Shown here in pieces: positions 41,473 to 51,805 of a stretch of 64,000 bases of DNA. The notes under the pieces are model-generated. The model made no database searches. It was given only the letters and a program-made list of their open reading frames with translations, and was not told the DNA's origin. Each line of letters starts with the position of its first letter. The stretch's first letter is position 1. The DNA is taken from NCBI RefSeq assembly GCF_000002875.2, contig NC_009412.2:695001-759000 (forward strand). Direction: 5' to 3'. Source of the DNA: Leishmania infantum JPCM5 (Eukaryota; Euglenozoa; Kinetoplastea; Trypanosomatida; Trypanosomatidae). Both the position numbers and the translations under genes were made by a program.

Positions 41473-41840
41473 ATGAGTGATGTCGTCGGTTAGCCGTCCA
41501 TGGCCACGGCACAAAGTATGTGGCTTCTTATACTTAAAAGCAAAACATGCCCGTCAGAGAGAAATACAGAGTCGCCGACAGCGCTGCCGAAAGAGTGTAG
41601 ACAGTGCTTGAGAAAAAGATAGAGATGGTGTCGGGTCATCACCATCAACGGGCACATCGAGTTGAAGAAACTCTTGAGCAGGTGTGCGGGCAAGGACGAC
41701 TGAAATGGTGAGAAGCGCTTGCAGACATATGCTACGCGAGCTTCACAGCAGCCCCCTGGCGCTACGCTGGTGATAACCACCTCTTCGTCTTCCTCCGCCA
41801 CCGTCAGCGCCAGCTCCGACGGCAGCGCAAAGACCTGCTG
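38287..41840 (-). other. Long intergenic spacer between BMS1 and FAM86-like gene
   Basis: At 3.5 kb this is the largest gene-free stretch. Open frames of 100-345 codons here have UTR-like Cys/Arg/Leu/Ser-rich translations and no motifs. It contains a candidate acceptor at 38352 and a second pyrimidine tract with AG at 38506, a GATATA-rich patch at 39016-39050, a GT-rich patch at 40410-40460 and (GT)n at 41440-41470. Most of it is presumably BMS1 3' UTR. Confidence 0.55.
41440..41470. repeat. (GT)n microsatellite
   Basis: About 15 GT units in the BMS1 3' UTR. Confidence 0.95.
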
Positions 41841-44800
41841 TCACTTGCGGGACTTATGCTGCGTGCGGAATTCTCGCATGCGGGCCGTGTCCTTCTTCGC
41901 CTTCTTCAGCCCCTGCAGATACGCCTCCTGCTCCTTCGCCGCCTCCTTCGCCGACCGCTCGCGCGCGCGCTTCTTCGCCGCGTCCTTCTTCTGCGTCATG
42001 GCATCCGCCCGATCCGCGAAGGTGTCAAGCAGGGCCTGCCGTCGCTGCTCCCGCGGCTCTGGCGCTACCGTGGTTGCCCCTTTGATGCGCTCTTGTAGGG
42101 CGGTGCCCCGGTTGATTGGAATGAAGTCCTCCTTCATGTCGTACGGAAGCTGCATCTTGAGGTTACGCGAGAGCAGCACCTTCTGCTTCGTGAGGTCCTC
42201 GTCCTCCTCGGCGACCCGGTGGCGGCGCTTGATTTCGGTGTACTCGGAGTCGTCGTTGCGGGGGAGAGGCATGTTGTAGTCCAGCCGCAGCTCCCGCATG
42301 GACCGCATGCCGACCCACTCCGGATCCACCAAATTGCGTTGCATGGAGCAGTACCGCGGCGGCTCCACAGATTTCCACGCGCTAATAAAGACAATGTCGG
42401 ACGGGAACAGCTTGTCCTCAAAGGTTGCACGCACGAGCCCCTGCTTGCCTTTCATTACAGACTTAATGATACCGCGGATGCCTGACACCGTCCTCAGCTT
42501 GGCTCCAATGAACTTCGCCGCCTCCACGTCGCTGCTGAACATGCCCTTGATGAACGCCGTCGTCTTCTCCACTTTGGCCGGCGTGCCCGTCAGCTTCAGC
42601 TTCTTCACGATGGGCGTGGAGACGTCATTGCCGATTGTGTAGCCCGTGCACGGGATGCGGAAAGAGGACACGCGCGGGTCGCGAACCGGGATGGCGAGAA
42701 ACCCGGTGTTTGGCGGCGCCACAGGCGCGTAGAAGGCTGCCATACAGTGCATGTGCAGTGGCGTGTACTTGAGGTAGCGGCACCGCCCATTCGGGTCCTC
42801 CGTGGAGAAGATCGGCTGCGTCTGAAAGCGGCGCCAGCCCATCGAGAGAAGCAGCGGATCCTGCGCCTTGAGGATCTTCGGGAACCACCGATGGCGCTTG
42901 ATGCGGGCCTGAACGATACGGAACTCATCCTCGCCGGCGTTGATGCCGCCCGCAATCAGCGGTACAGCGGGGTCGAACGCCTTGAGGAACTCGACAGGGA
43001 CGCTATCGATCACAATGCGCAGATAAAGGCCACTGAAGTAGCCGACCAGCTGGATCTTCTTGTCCATGTCGTCACCGACATCGTCGAGGGCCTCGTTGAT
43101 GCGCTCCTTCTTCTCCTCCACCTGCCGGTTCAGACGGTGGTAGTAGCTGAAGGTTGTGTTCTTGCCGCCGTCGACGTTGCCAGTGTCGTAATCTTGGTCG
43201 AACGCGCGCTTCTTCGCCATCTTCTTCTGCAAGAGGCGCTCCTGCTCCTCCGTGAGGCTGCCGCCCTGTCGCACAACGGCCTCGGCGCCCGCCTCCGCTT
43301 CGGCAGTGCGCTCCTCCTGTGGGTTGACGCGGCGCCTGCGCGGGCGCGGGTGGCCATCCTTGCCATCGTCGTCGCGGTCGTAGCGCGTCGCCTCGTCAAA
43401 GAACTCGATGCCGTCTTCGCCGTCGAGGCCGGCCGTTGTGGCTGCCCGTCCGTTGGCCCGGCTGCCGCCGTTGCCGCTATGCGAGGTGCCGTGCGCCAGG
43501 AAGCTGGAGACGAGGTCATCCAGCTCCTGATCGGCTCCGCCCACGACGCTGTGGCCAGCCTTGCCGCTGCCGTCCACCTCACCGCCGTCGCTGTCGTCGT
43601 CAAGGATGTTGTAGCCGTCGTACTCGTCATCTACATCCGCCCCCTCACCTTGACGAGGGGAGCCTTGCCCGCCGCCGCCGTATCTGATGGACGCCAACGC
43701 GTTCATCCTCCTTAGGGCGGCTGCGGTGCCACGCGAGCCGTTTCTGGCGCGGCCAAAGCCGAGGTCGTCGACGCCGTCGCTGCCGAAGCCATCCTCACCG
43801 TTATCGGGCTCGCCATCTCCCTCAGACCAGGAGGTGGAGGAGTCCCCAGCAACACCGGCGCCGCTGCGCCTGTTGTCGTGGCGCGTCATGGGCTTCTCCC
43901 CACGCGCCTCCAGCTCAAAGTCCTCATCGTTGCTGTCGTAGCCTTTGCTGTCCTCCTCTGCGGCGCCGGCGTCCTCCTCGTCGACGCCCTCCGCGCCGGC
44001 CTCCCAGTTTCCAGTGACGCAGAGGTCCTTCAGCGAGCGCAGCATCGAGGCATCACTCCAGTCATGCTGAATGGCGTTCAGACGAATCGCGTCCGGGTCG
44101 TTGAGCAGACGGGGCGCCAGAGCAGCCTCACTGCTGCCCCCGCCATCATCGTCTCCGCCTGCGGTGGCCGCCGCGTCCTCTCCGTCATCGGCGACCCCAA
44201 AGTCGGAGAGCTGGGGTCCGCCGTGCTGCTGGCGCTCACGCTCTCCGTTATCGTCTGAGTCGATAACAGTGTCGTTGTACGCACCCTCGTCGCCTGCGTC
44301 GTTGCTCCAGTCGTCGTCGTCTTCGGCGTCGGAGGGCATGCGAACCTCCTCCATGTCCAGCTCCATTGTGTCCTCGTCTCGGAAGTTCATTGGGCGGCGC
44401 CGGCGAGGCACAACGCGCAACTTCGTCTGTGCCGCGTCCATCGGACGCACATTCTGCAGCTCCCGAAGCAGCTGCAGACCCTCTCCGCTGCGTTCGATCG
44501 CGCCCTTCGCGGCGTCCTCCTGGATGTAGATGGCGTCGTCGTCGTAGCTGATACCGCCTACGTCGCAGTACGGGGCATAGAGCTTCTTCTGCTTGAGGCT
44601 GAGGTGGCGCATGCGGTGGTTGCCACCCTCCTTGCTGTCGCCGCTGAACTTGTCCAACTGGCAGGGATCAGCCTGGTGGGAAAGGTGCGCCACCGGGAAG
44701 TCGCCGAGGCCGGGAATGTGCACCAGCTGGCCCGGCTTCATCGGCTTTCCGCGGGCGTAGCCGTAGAAGGCGACGGTGCGGCTATGCAGCGGGCTCTTCG

Positions 44801-45623
44801 TGACGACGTCCGGGTCCGTGATGTCCTCGATGCGATCCATCACGACGCAGCTGTGTGTGTTGCGCCAGGCCTGAATCTTGGGATCGACGCAGATGAGCAG
44901 GCGATGCAGGTTCAGCACATCAGTCGGTCGGTACATGCCTCGCACCATAGGGGAGAGGCAGATCAGCTTGGCGCCAGCCGCCACCTCATGCCAGAAGCGA
45001 TGCCGAAGAAACTTCTTGCGCTTCTTCATCGCTTTTCCCGTCTTGAGAGTGTCGAGGTGCGAAATCACGCCAAACATCTTCGGAAACCCGTGCACCTGCG
45101 CGATGTTGAGAAACTCAAACGTCTCCATCTCGAAGCCGAAGCTGCCGTCCACCATGAGCAGCACCAGGTCCGCGACCTTGGCCACGTCGCACATGGAAGC
45201 CAAGGTGTTGGGGCACTCCATGAAGGTGATGCGGCGTGAGCGACCAGCTATCACCGTCACGGGGCCGCGCACCGAGGCCAAGTTGCGATTGGAGTAGAAC
45301 TTTACCATGGAGCGAATCAGCGTCGTCTTGCCAACGCCGGGTGGCCCAACAACGGCGACCAGCAGCGGTGGCTCGGCCACAACGTGGCGCAGCGTCTTGT
45401 CCATCTTCGGCACATGCAGGGCAGTTTCTTTCTTCTCGATGGAGCGGTAGAGCTTCTGCGCCTTGTGGCCGCCCGCGCTGGGGCCCTGAAACGCTTTTAC
45501 ATTGCTGCCGCGGTTCGGTTCTAGGTCGATGCCGGAGCGGCGCTTGCGCAGCGCGTCCTTCTTGGCGGCCTTGTTGCCGACGGTCTTGCTCTTGTGGGAC
45601 TTGTTTCTCTGTGGCTCGTCCAT
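41841..45623 (-). CDS. BMS1: BMS1 ribosome biogenesis GTPase
   Basis: A 1,260-residue protein matching Bms1, the nucleolar GTPase that acts with Rcl1 in the small-subunit processome during 18S rRNA maturation. The N-terminus is Lys/Arg-rich (nucleolar targeting). The P-loop GPPGVGKTT is at 93-101, with a G4-type SHLD motif about 120 residues later. A long acidic middle region (roughly 390-790) is rich in Asp, Glu and Gly. The C-terminal Bms1/Tsr1 core is recognised by GWRRFQTQPIFS and YLKYTPLHMHC. The ATG at 45623 lies 52 bases after a strong acceptor at 45676. The frame is open upstream of it for 46 codons, but those lie in the pyrimidine tract. Confidence 0.97.
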   Translation of the reverse strand: MDEPQRNKSHKSKTVGNKAAKKDALRKRRSGIDLEPNRGSNVKAFQGPSAGGHKAQKLYRSIEKKETALHVPKMDKTLRHVVAEPPLLVAVVGPPGVGKTTLIRSMVKFYSNRNLASVRGPVTVIAGRSRRITFMECPNTLASMCDVAKVADLVLLMVDGSFGFEMETFEFLNIAQVHGFPKMFGVISHLDTLKTGKAMKKRKKFLRHRFWHEVAAGAKLICLSPMVRGMYRPTDVLNLHRLLICVDPKIQAWRNTHSCVVMDRIEDITDPDVVTKSPLHSRTVAFYGYARGKPMKPGQLVHIPGLGDFPVAHLSHQADPCQLDKFSGDSKEGGNHRMRHLSLKQKKLYAPYCDVGGISYDDDAIYIQEDAAKGAIERSGEGLQLLRELQNVRPMDAAQTKLRVVPRRRRPMNFRDEDTMELDMEEVRMPSDAEDDDDWSNDAGDEGAYNDTVIDSDDNGERERQQHGGPQLSDFGVADDGEDAAATAGGDDDGGGSSEAALAPRLLNDPDAIRLNAIQHDWSDASMLRSLKDLCVTGNWEAGAEGVDEEDAGAAEEDSKGYDSNDEDFELEARGEKPMTRHDNRRSGAGVAGDSSTSWSEGDGEPDNGEDGFGSDGVDDLGFGRARNGSRGTAAALRRMNALASIRYGGGGQGSPRQGEGADVDDEYDGYNILDDDSDGGEVDGSGKAGHSVVGGADQELDDLVSSFLAHGTSHSGNGGSRANGRAATTAGLDGEDGIEFFDEATRYDRDDDGKDGHPRPRRRRVNPQEERTAEAEAGAEAVVRQGGSLTEEQERLLQKKMAKKRAFDQDYDTGNVDGGKNTTFSYYHRLNRQVEEKKERINEALDDVGDDMDKKIQLVGYFSGLYLRIVIDSVPVEFLKAFDPAVPLIAGGINAGEDEFRIVQARIKRHRWFPKILKAQDPLLLSMGWRRFQTQPIFSTEDPNGRCRYLKYTPLHMHCMAAFYAPVAPPNTGFLAIPVRDPRVSSFRIPCTGYTIGNDVSTPIVKKLKLTGTPAKVEKTTAFIKGMFSSDVEAAKFIGAKLRTVSGIRGIIKSVMKGKQGLVRATFEDKLFPSDIVFISAWKSVEPPRYCSMQRNLVDPEWVGMRSMRELRLDYNMPLPRNDDSEYTEIKRRHRVAEEDEDLTKQKVLLSRNLKMQLPYDMKEDFIPINRGTALQERIKGATTVAPEPREQRRQALLDTFADRADAMTQKKDAAKKRARERSAKEAAKEQEAYLQGLKKAKKDTARMREFRTQHKSRK

Positions 45624-46778
45624 TGTCGCCTGCGGGGTAGCCAGAGGGGGCGGGGCGCAAAAGGGGGCGGCTTCTCTGCCAGGTGGGAGAGGAAAAGAGA
45701 AGAGGAGGGAGGAAAGAGGAGGGGCCGCGAGCGTTCTCCTTGCCCCTCTCTCAATCTGCACGTCTGCTATTATGCGCGTCCGAGTCTGTGTAAAGTACCA
45801 CGCTCACTGAGACAAGGACGAGAGCAGGAGCAGCAATGGCGACGGGAGATGTGCAGCCCACAAGAGAGAAACAGAAGAGGCAATTACAAATGCAGGCGTG
45901 CATGGGCAGCCGATGATGATAGCAACGCGCAGGAGAAGAGGAAGAGCGAAGGCGAGAGAGGGACGGAGAGAGCTAGCTGTGGAAGAGGAGGTGGTCGTCG
46001 AGCGGAGGCACACATCTAAAATGCAGAGAGGGAAAGTGAAGCAAGCTGCACTGTCGATACGACCCGACCTTTGCACTTTCTTCCATCCGCGGCAAGAAAG
46101 GAGGGGTGTGTGTGTGTGTGTGTGTGTTTGTGTGTGTCAGGTGGGGGAGGGAAAGGTAGAGTCCACAGCTTCCGTGCGTGAATTTCGTACGAGCCGATAG
46201 AATGCGCGCCATCTGCTCTTGGCCCAGTCACTCCAGAACTTAGCACTGGCAAGGAGCTGCGAGAGGGGGTAAGGGGGAGAGATGCAGAAAGCAGCTGAAG
46301 GTGATAACGCCTGCAAAGAAACCTAAAAAGAAGGGTGACACGCTGTGTGTGTGTGTGTGTGTGTGGAGGGGAAGGGGGTCGATGTGAATGAGCGGCAGTG
46401 CGTGCATGGTGCATGGGCAGACGTAGGATTTCAGATGCTTTCGAGGCAGGCAATATACGCGAGGGAAAGAGGGAGATGGGGAGAGGGGGGAGAGAGCAAG
46501 ATCAGCACGCATACACAACATATAAAACTAAATCAGCTAAAAGGGAAGCCAAAGCAGCAAGCGAAGACGACGGGGGACTCTTTCCGCACCTGATGTGCAA
46601 TCACCAGTCGCCCTTTTCGCACTCGTCACTCTAGTGAAGCAAGGGTTAGATGCGTGTGGGTGGACGGGGGAAGAGGACAGGAAAAGAGAGAGGGGGAGCA
46701 AGAGGGGCTGTGATGGTGCGCATGTGCACACACGTGTACTGTACTGGTCCTCTTCCCTTCTCCTCCTCCTTCACTCGC
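45624..46778 (-). other. Intergenic spacer between DHHC gene and BMS1
   Basis: No gene was seen. It holds the BMS1 acceptor (45676-45725), GT repeats at about 46106-46137 and 46343-46365, and pyrimidine-rich blocks on the minus strand near 45930-45970. Confidence 0.6.
45676..45725 (-). promoter_or_regulatory. Strong spliced-leader acceptor for BMS1
   Basis: On the minus strand a nearly pure C/T tract of about 35 bases (45722-45686) is followed by CTGGCAG, AG at 45677-45676. Confidence 0.6.
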
Positions 46779-48152
46779 TCAGATGCACGTAACCGTGACG
46801 CCGGTGCCCAGCTCACGCTCCTGAACCCGCAGCGCGCACCTCTTCACAAAGTCGTCGTCGAACAGCGACGCGGCGACGCGGCGCTGCACTAGGTGGTAGT
46901 ACAAGTTCTTGAAGAAGCCGCGGTTGTAGGGGTTGCGCTTGTGAGCGTATACGTGCTGGATGCGCTCGCGGGTGCTCGCCTCCTGAGTGATCGACTGCCA
47001 CATGGAGACCGCTGTCATGGTGAGGAGGATGGATAAGGGCATCAGCATCACGACCAAAAAGAACGCCACCGCCAGCAGAGCTGCTGTGAACTTCTCCCAG
47101 TGTGTCCAGAGGGCGCAGATGATGGTCATCGTCGGTAAGGCGCACATCATCGTGGCGACCGACACAAACGTCGAGAACATCTCAACACGGCGACGGCCAA
47201 CACAGATACCGAGGACGCCGCAGTGGTGATCGTGGTCGTAGCAGCACAGGCCACAAATGTAACAGTGGGCAGCTCGCACAGGGCGATGCATGTTGCACGT
47301 AGAGCACCACTTGCGCTCCATCGGAACGCCGTTCACATCCTCCCACAAGCTCTCCCTCTGGTTGCGCTCTATGTCACGCAGAGTCATTTCCTCGGCAGCG
47401 GCAGCAGCAGCGGTGTCGCCGCCCTCGTCGTCCATGTAGCCCGGCTTCACATAGCCGGGATCACTGTACGCCAGCCGAAACAGCAGCGTATAGAAGAGAA
47501 AGACAAGCACCAACTCGGCGTGGTAATAGCGCGCTATCCACTCCAGCTCTAATTGTGCCCAGAGCCATCTGACGGGGATGATGAATAGAAAGGTGAAAGA
47601 GCACGGCGCCGAGTAGGATGTGGTCGTCTGAGGGGCGCAGATGTTCACGTATCCGTAGAAGGGAATGCGCTTGCGGAAGATGCGCACGTGCCCGATTTTG
47701 GCGTACGGCTTCTTGCCAAAGACGACGTACTCGATCGCGTGCGTCACAGGGAAGAAAAGCGAGAACTTCTGCGCGAGTGCCTGCTGGCGTTGGGCGGAGA
47801 AGGCCTGCTTCGTCTCTCCCGTCATCACTGTCGGCATGATCTTGCGCTTCTCTGCCTCCACGCTGCTCAAGAGGTTGTTTACCTGCGCGCTGGCGGACAT
47901 CCCAGTCGACGGCTCTACCTCAGCTGAGTAGTGCACAACCTTGATGCGTTGCGTGTCCCCCTCGTAGACGCCGGTGTCGGTGTCCGGCAGCGTCTCTGCC
48001 GGGTTGCGGAGGTCTATCATGGCATTGCACGTCGGACACCGCACGCCGTACATCCTTTCACTGATGCACTCAAAGTCCATCGGATTGCAGCACACAGGGC
48101 ACACAACCCCATACGTGATGCCCTTCACCGGGCGGTGAGTGGAGAGAGACAT
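46779..48152 (-). CDS. DHHC-type protein S-acyltransferase with N-terminal zinc ribbon
   Basis: A 457-residue multi-pass enzyme of the palmitoyltransferase family, which attaches acyl chains to cysteines of membrane-associated proteins. The Cys-rich domain (283-325) has CSTCNMHRPVRAAHCYICG and the tetrad Asp308-His309-His310-Cys311. Downstream the usual PWVNNC is replaced by GVLGIC before VGRRR. A DPG motif (YSDPGY, 229-234) and a TTxE-like ITQE after the last helix fit the family. Hydrophobic segments lie near 184-200, 212-229, 322-350 and 358-390. The first ~45 residues contain two CXXC pairs (Cys18/21 and Cys39/42), a zinc-ribbon-like module not usual in this family. An acceptor at 48183 leaves a 30-base leader. 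Confidence 0.9.
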   Translation of the reverse strand: MSLSTHRPVKGITYGVVCPVCCNPMDFECISERMYGVRCPTCNAMIDLRNPAETLPDTDTGVYEGDTQRIKVVHYSAEVEPSTGMSASAQVNNLLSSVEAEKRKIMPTVMTGETKQAFSAQRQQALAQKFSLFFPVTHAIEYVVFGKKPYAKIGHVRIFRKRIPFYGYVNICAPQTTTSYSAPCSFTFLFIIPVRWLWAQLELEWIARYYHAELVLVFLFYTLLFRLAYSDPGYVKPGYMDDEGGDTAAAAAAEEMTLRDIERNQRESLWEDVNGVPMERKWCSTCNMHRPVRAAHCYICGLCCYDHDHHCGVLGICVGRRRVEMFSTFVSVATMMCALPTMTIICALWTHWEKFTAALLAVAFFLVVMLMPLSILLTMTAVSMWQSITQEASTRERIQHVYAHKRNPYNRGFFKNLYYHLVQRRVAASLFDDDFVKRCALRVQERELGTGVTVTCI

Positions 48153-50230
48153 CGCCAAGGAAGGAGGGGGCGACAGAGAGAGCTGCGCCACAAAATGAGG
48201 GGGGGGAATATTTTTTGGGAAACAAGAGGAGAAGCACAACAGCGGAGAGTGGCGGCGCGGCACACGCGTGGTTCTCGGTCGCTCTCGCCAAAACCAGCAA
48301 CTACACGACCAAACAGTAAAGGCGCGTCGTTACCGGAAGCCGTGACCTTGCCAGGATATGACGCAACGCGAGATCGAGAAGAATAAAACGGCCACACAAA
48401 CAGCTACGCGGGTAGAGAGAGATATACGCTCAAGCAGGGAGAGACGCTGATGTACCCAATAGCCTTATCTTCTGTGAGTGTGTCAGTGCGAGGGTTTGAG
48501 TGTTCGTGCAGAGAAAGGCTCTACACCCTGTTAACAGCCGGTGTCAGTGTATAGGTGCGTTTGCCTATGAGCCGGTTTTCTTGTTCACAGCGCACTGGTA
48601 AACGAGCCTGTATGTATGTATGTGTGTGTGTGTTTAAGGATGGAGGTGAGATGGAGGATGAGGACGCGTATGCCTGCGTCTGCCCTCGAGCCCAGCGTAC
48701 CTTCTTTACGATGAGAAAGAAGAGCGGAAGGTGTAGACGCTTATCCGAGTGCTTGCTGAGTTGTTGCCGTCGGTGTAAGAGGCCCCTCACCTACCCACTC
48801 CGGGCGTGTTGATGTCCGAGAACAAAAAGAGAGAAACTGCGCGGGAGAGCGGAGGAAGCAACGAAAGAAATGAAAGTTGATGAGGTACCGCGGTGCACTG
48901 TCGACCGTCTGCTGTGCTGGCAAGCGGCAGAGATGCGCCTGCACAGAGGAAGGGAAACGCTTGGAGAGAAGCGCGCAAAGCAGCGGCGACTGCATGCACG
49001 CGTGCTGTGTGGATGAGGGTGAGAGAGACGTCCATGAGGGGCTCGTATCTAAGCATGTAAGCACACGTTCACCCGCACACATGCAGAGGCACTCATGACA
49101 GTTCACGGCGGCGTATTGCTTTCGCTTCGAAGGTTTGTCGTTGCCTTTTCTTTTTTCGTCTGCCGCGGTTTGTTGGGTGTATCCCAACGCGCGTGGCGAC
49201 ATGATGGAGCGGGAGAGAGATGCAGGCAGACGCAGGTTTGGAAAGCATCTGAGGGGCACGCATGCACATCGTGAGAGAATCATGAATGTCTTGTCCTTTT
49301 TTTCTTCTTGGTGGGAAGGGTGTCCAGAGGGTACAGAGCACACCACCACGCAGTCGCGCGAAGCAGCTCGTGCACACGTACGCACGCGCGTGCACATCGA
49401 TTGTTCGGGGGTACGCTGGCGTTCCTGATCCTCCTCCTGCGCTCCCGTCATGAACGGGTAGCAGGGGAAAAGACAAGGAGGGAGGGGCAAGCACAAAAAT
49501 ACGAAACACACAAACAAGAAGAAGACGCTGCAGACAGCGCGAAGCCCCACCCACCCCACCCTCTCTCCCTTGATAGAACGACATGCGCAGGGGGAGAGGT
49601 GGGGGACAGACAGACAGCCACACAGACACGCACGCTCAGATGCATAGTCTGTGCCTCTCTCTTTCTTTCGCCTGTTCCTCCCTCACCCCACCACCGGAGA
49701 CGGAGAAGCTCAGAGCGCCACATCATATCAACGGAAAACCGAAAAGACGCAGTGAAACCCACGACAGAGTCAGGGCCTCCGTGCCCACAAAACATCGAAG
49801 CACGGCGAAAGACTCGGCGATGACGAACGGTTCGAGTAGCAGACAAATGAAGCCGCATGACAAGTAAGCAGGCAAAGCCAAGACAACATATACGGGAGAG
49901 AGAAACATCTCGCAAGCAGGCGGAAAAACGGGAGCCGCGAAGCTCTGCACACCACCGCCGCCCCCACCACCACACGCACAAGGAGACGTAAATGCACGCC
50001 TCGGTGACGGCAGCACAGCACACCGACGCGCACCGGCGACGCTGCACATTGCAATGATGTGCATGTCAGAGCGAACTCCGCAGAGGGGGCCGGCCGTTAC
50101 CGGGAAAAGGAATAGAGAAAGAGCAAGGCTTGTGGTGCTTTCTCCTCTGCGCGCATACGTGCATTCTGCAGAGGTCCATCCGCCATGAGAGAGGGCAGCT
50201 CCGGCCGCCGCCCCGCTACCCCGCAAGCGG
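48153..50230 (-). other. Intergenic spacer between PLAC8-like frame and DHHC gene
   Basis: About 2.1 kb without a supported gene. Longer open frames on the minus strand (48741-49559, 49448-50047) have UTR-like translations. A short TG-rich patch lies at 48610-48635. It presumably is the 3' UTR of the PLAC8-like transcript plus the DHHC leader. Confidence 0.5.
48183..48240 (-). promoter_or_regulatory. Candidate spliced-leader acceptor for DHHC gene
   Basis: On the minus strand a T/C-rich run, including eight consecutive C after AAAAAATATT, leads to GTGGCGCAG, AG at 48184-48183, 30 bases before the ATG. Confidence 0.5.
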
Positions 50231-50527
50231 CTACTCTTCGTAGGCGGGCCACGCCGCCGGCGTACACTTCCGTACGTCCGGCTCCGGGGCATTGAGCCTA
50301 TGCACCTCATTAAAGTGCACGGCCACATCCTCCTTGTGCAGGTTGCCAGCCAGCCCTTGAGCAGTCATACGAGACCCGCCGCTGATCTTCGAGGTGTTGT
50401 CAGATACCATCCCGTACGAAACGGTAGCGGGATAGCAGAAGAAGCACATGTGAAGCAGCCCACCGCAGGCGCCGGTCTTCGCCTCGAGGAATTCAAAGAG
50501 CTGCTGGGTCCAGGAGGCCCAGTTCAT
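50231..50527 (-). CDS. Small Cys-rich PLAC8-like protein, 5' end uncertain or damaged
   Basis: From the first in-frame ATG (50527) this gives 98 residues. It starts at MNWASWTQQLFEFLEAK and continues with ACGGLLHMCFFCYPATVSYG, resembling the tryptophan-then-Cys cluster of PLAC8 domains (plant cadmium-resistance and fruit-weight proteins; small membrane-associated proteins). The C-terminus ends in a polar tail with no further Cys cluster. The reading frame upstream of this ATG still looks coding for about 30 codons (ELAPFAAFARQFQDANVTPS), with high GC at third positions, but has no ATG before low-complexity G-runs at 50620-50650. Either the true start is 50527, or the 5' end is altered by a frameshift or truncation. 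The PLAC8 assignment is tentative. Confidence 0.55.
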   Translation of the reverse strand: MNWASWTQQLFEFLEAKTGACGGLLHMCFFCYPATVSYGMVSDNTSKISGGSRMTAQGLAGNLHKEDVAVHFNEVHRLNAPEPDVRKCTPAAWPAYEE

Positions 50528-51805
50528 GTCCACGATCTGCTGGAACGATGGAGTCACGTTGGCGTCCTGAAACTGCCGCGCGAAGGCAGCAAACGGCGCG
50601 AGCTCGGGCCGTTGCCTCTCCGCCCCCCACCCCACCACCACCACCACATTCCGACGTGTAGACGGTGGAGAAAACCACAAAACCCGCCTCCAGTGCCTTC
50701 CCCCCTTCTCCTCCCTTTCAGTGTGTCGAGGCGAGCCTTGATGTGGCTCTCCTACAACGCCACCCACTCGGTCGGAGCGCGCCGAGGTAGTGCAGTGCGG
50801 TGGGGCGCCACGGGAAGCGCAGGTTCCTGCCGTACGGCGGCGCAATGTGCCGCTTCAGGTGTCGGAGCTGCCACTGTCACGCCTCTGGGAAGCTCGGGTA
50901 GCGGCGGGGGTGATACCAGACCCCATCGCTGCCTTGCTCTTGTTCACTCGCGGTAGATTTGTGGCGCCGCACAAGGTGCGTCTCCGCCACCCCTGCCCCT
51001 CCATCTCATCCCCTGTGGTGAAGCGGAGAGTGAGAAGCGCGCCTTGCCAATGGAGCCGCCCATGCTACTCGTGAGAAGGAAGCATGCATGCGAGCGCGTA
51101 CATCTCTCCCTGTGCCCCTGTCACCGCGAAGTCAAGGGCAGAGGGGGTTTTCGGCTTGAGTGCTTAGTGGGCTGTAGGCGGGAAGGGTGGTGAAAAGGAA
51201 AGCAAGAGCGGCATCAGGAGCGGAGAGAGGCTTCGCTAGTGCCGATCAGAAGACAGAACAGAAAAAGGTTGAGGTGAGAGGAGCGCCAGGAAAAGGGGGA
51301 GGGAGACCAGCACAGACCTACTCCGCAGATGGGGTGTCACTGGTGAGACGCGGCATTCGAAGCGCATTCTTCTCGGCTAGATGATGCCGGCGGTGGTGGC
51401 GTTCACTGCCTACATGGCATGCACCACGCCACACTGCTTGGCGCATTTCTTGTCCGTGCAAAACTATAGCAGAGACGACGCCCATGTGGGATATGAGAAG
51501 AGCCTTGCTGGGGCTCGCTTCTTGCGCCCTTGCACTACTGCATTGGCGGAAGGATGAAGTGGTGAGGGGTGCCTGAAAAACAAGAACACAAGAGAGCAGC
51601 CTGGGAGAGAGCCGAGGAGAGAGGGCGGGGGCGATACCACAGCCACCACAGCGCAGCGACGAGCAAGAAGAATACGTCCCTCCACTACGTGCCGAGAGGG
51701 CTTCACGCACCACGGAAGAAGCCTAAGCGACGCGGGTGGAAGGCCAGCGGGAGAGGAAGATAGAGAAAAGCCTTTCGCACCGCTACCACGTCACCAGTCA
51801 CATCT
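50528..51805 (-). other. Spacer between J-protein gene and PLAC8-like frame
   Basis: It includes the coding-like but ATG-less segment (about 50528-50620). On the minus strand a pyrimidine tract at 51260-51310 could provide an acceptor near 51230. On the plus strand a good pyrimidine tract ending in CAG lies at 50696-50721, on the non-coding strand of this unit. No other gene was seen. Confidence 0.5.

Noticed and set aside
48741..49559. Minus-strand open frame of 272 codons in the DHHC-PLAC8 spacer
   Set aside because: Cys/Phe/Arg-rich UTR-like translation without motifs.
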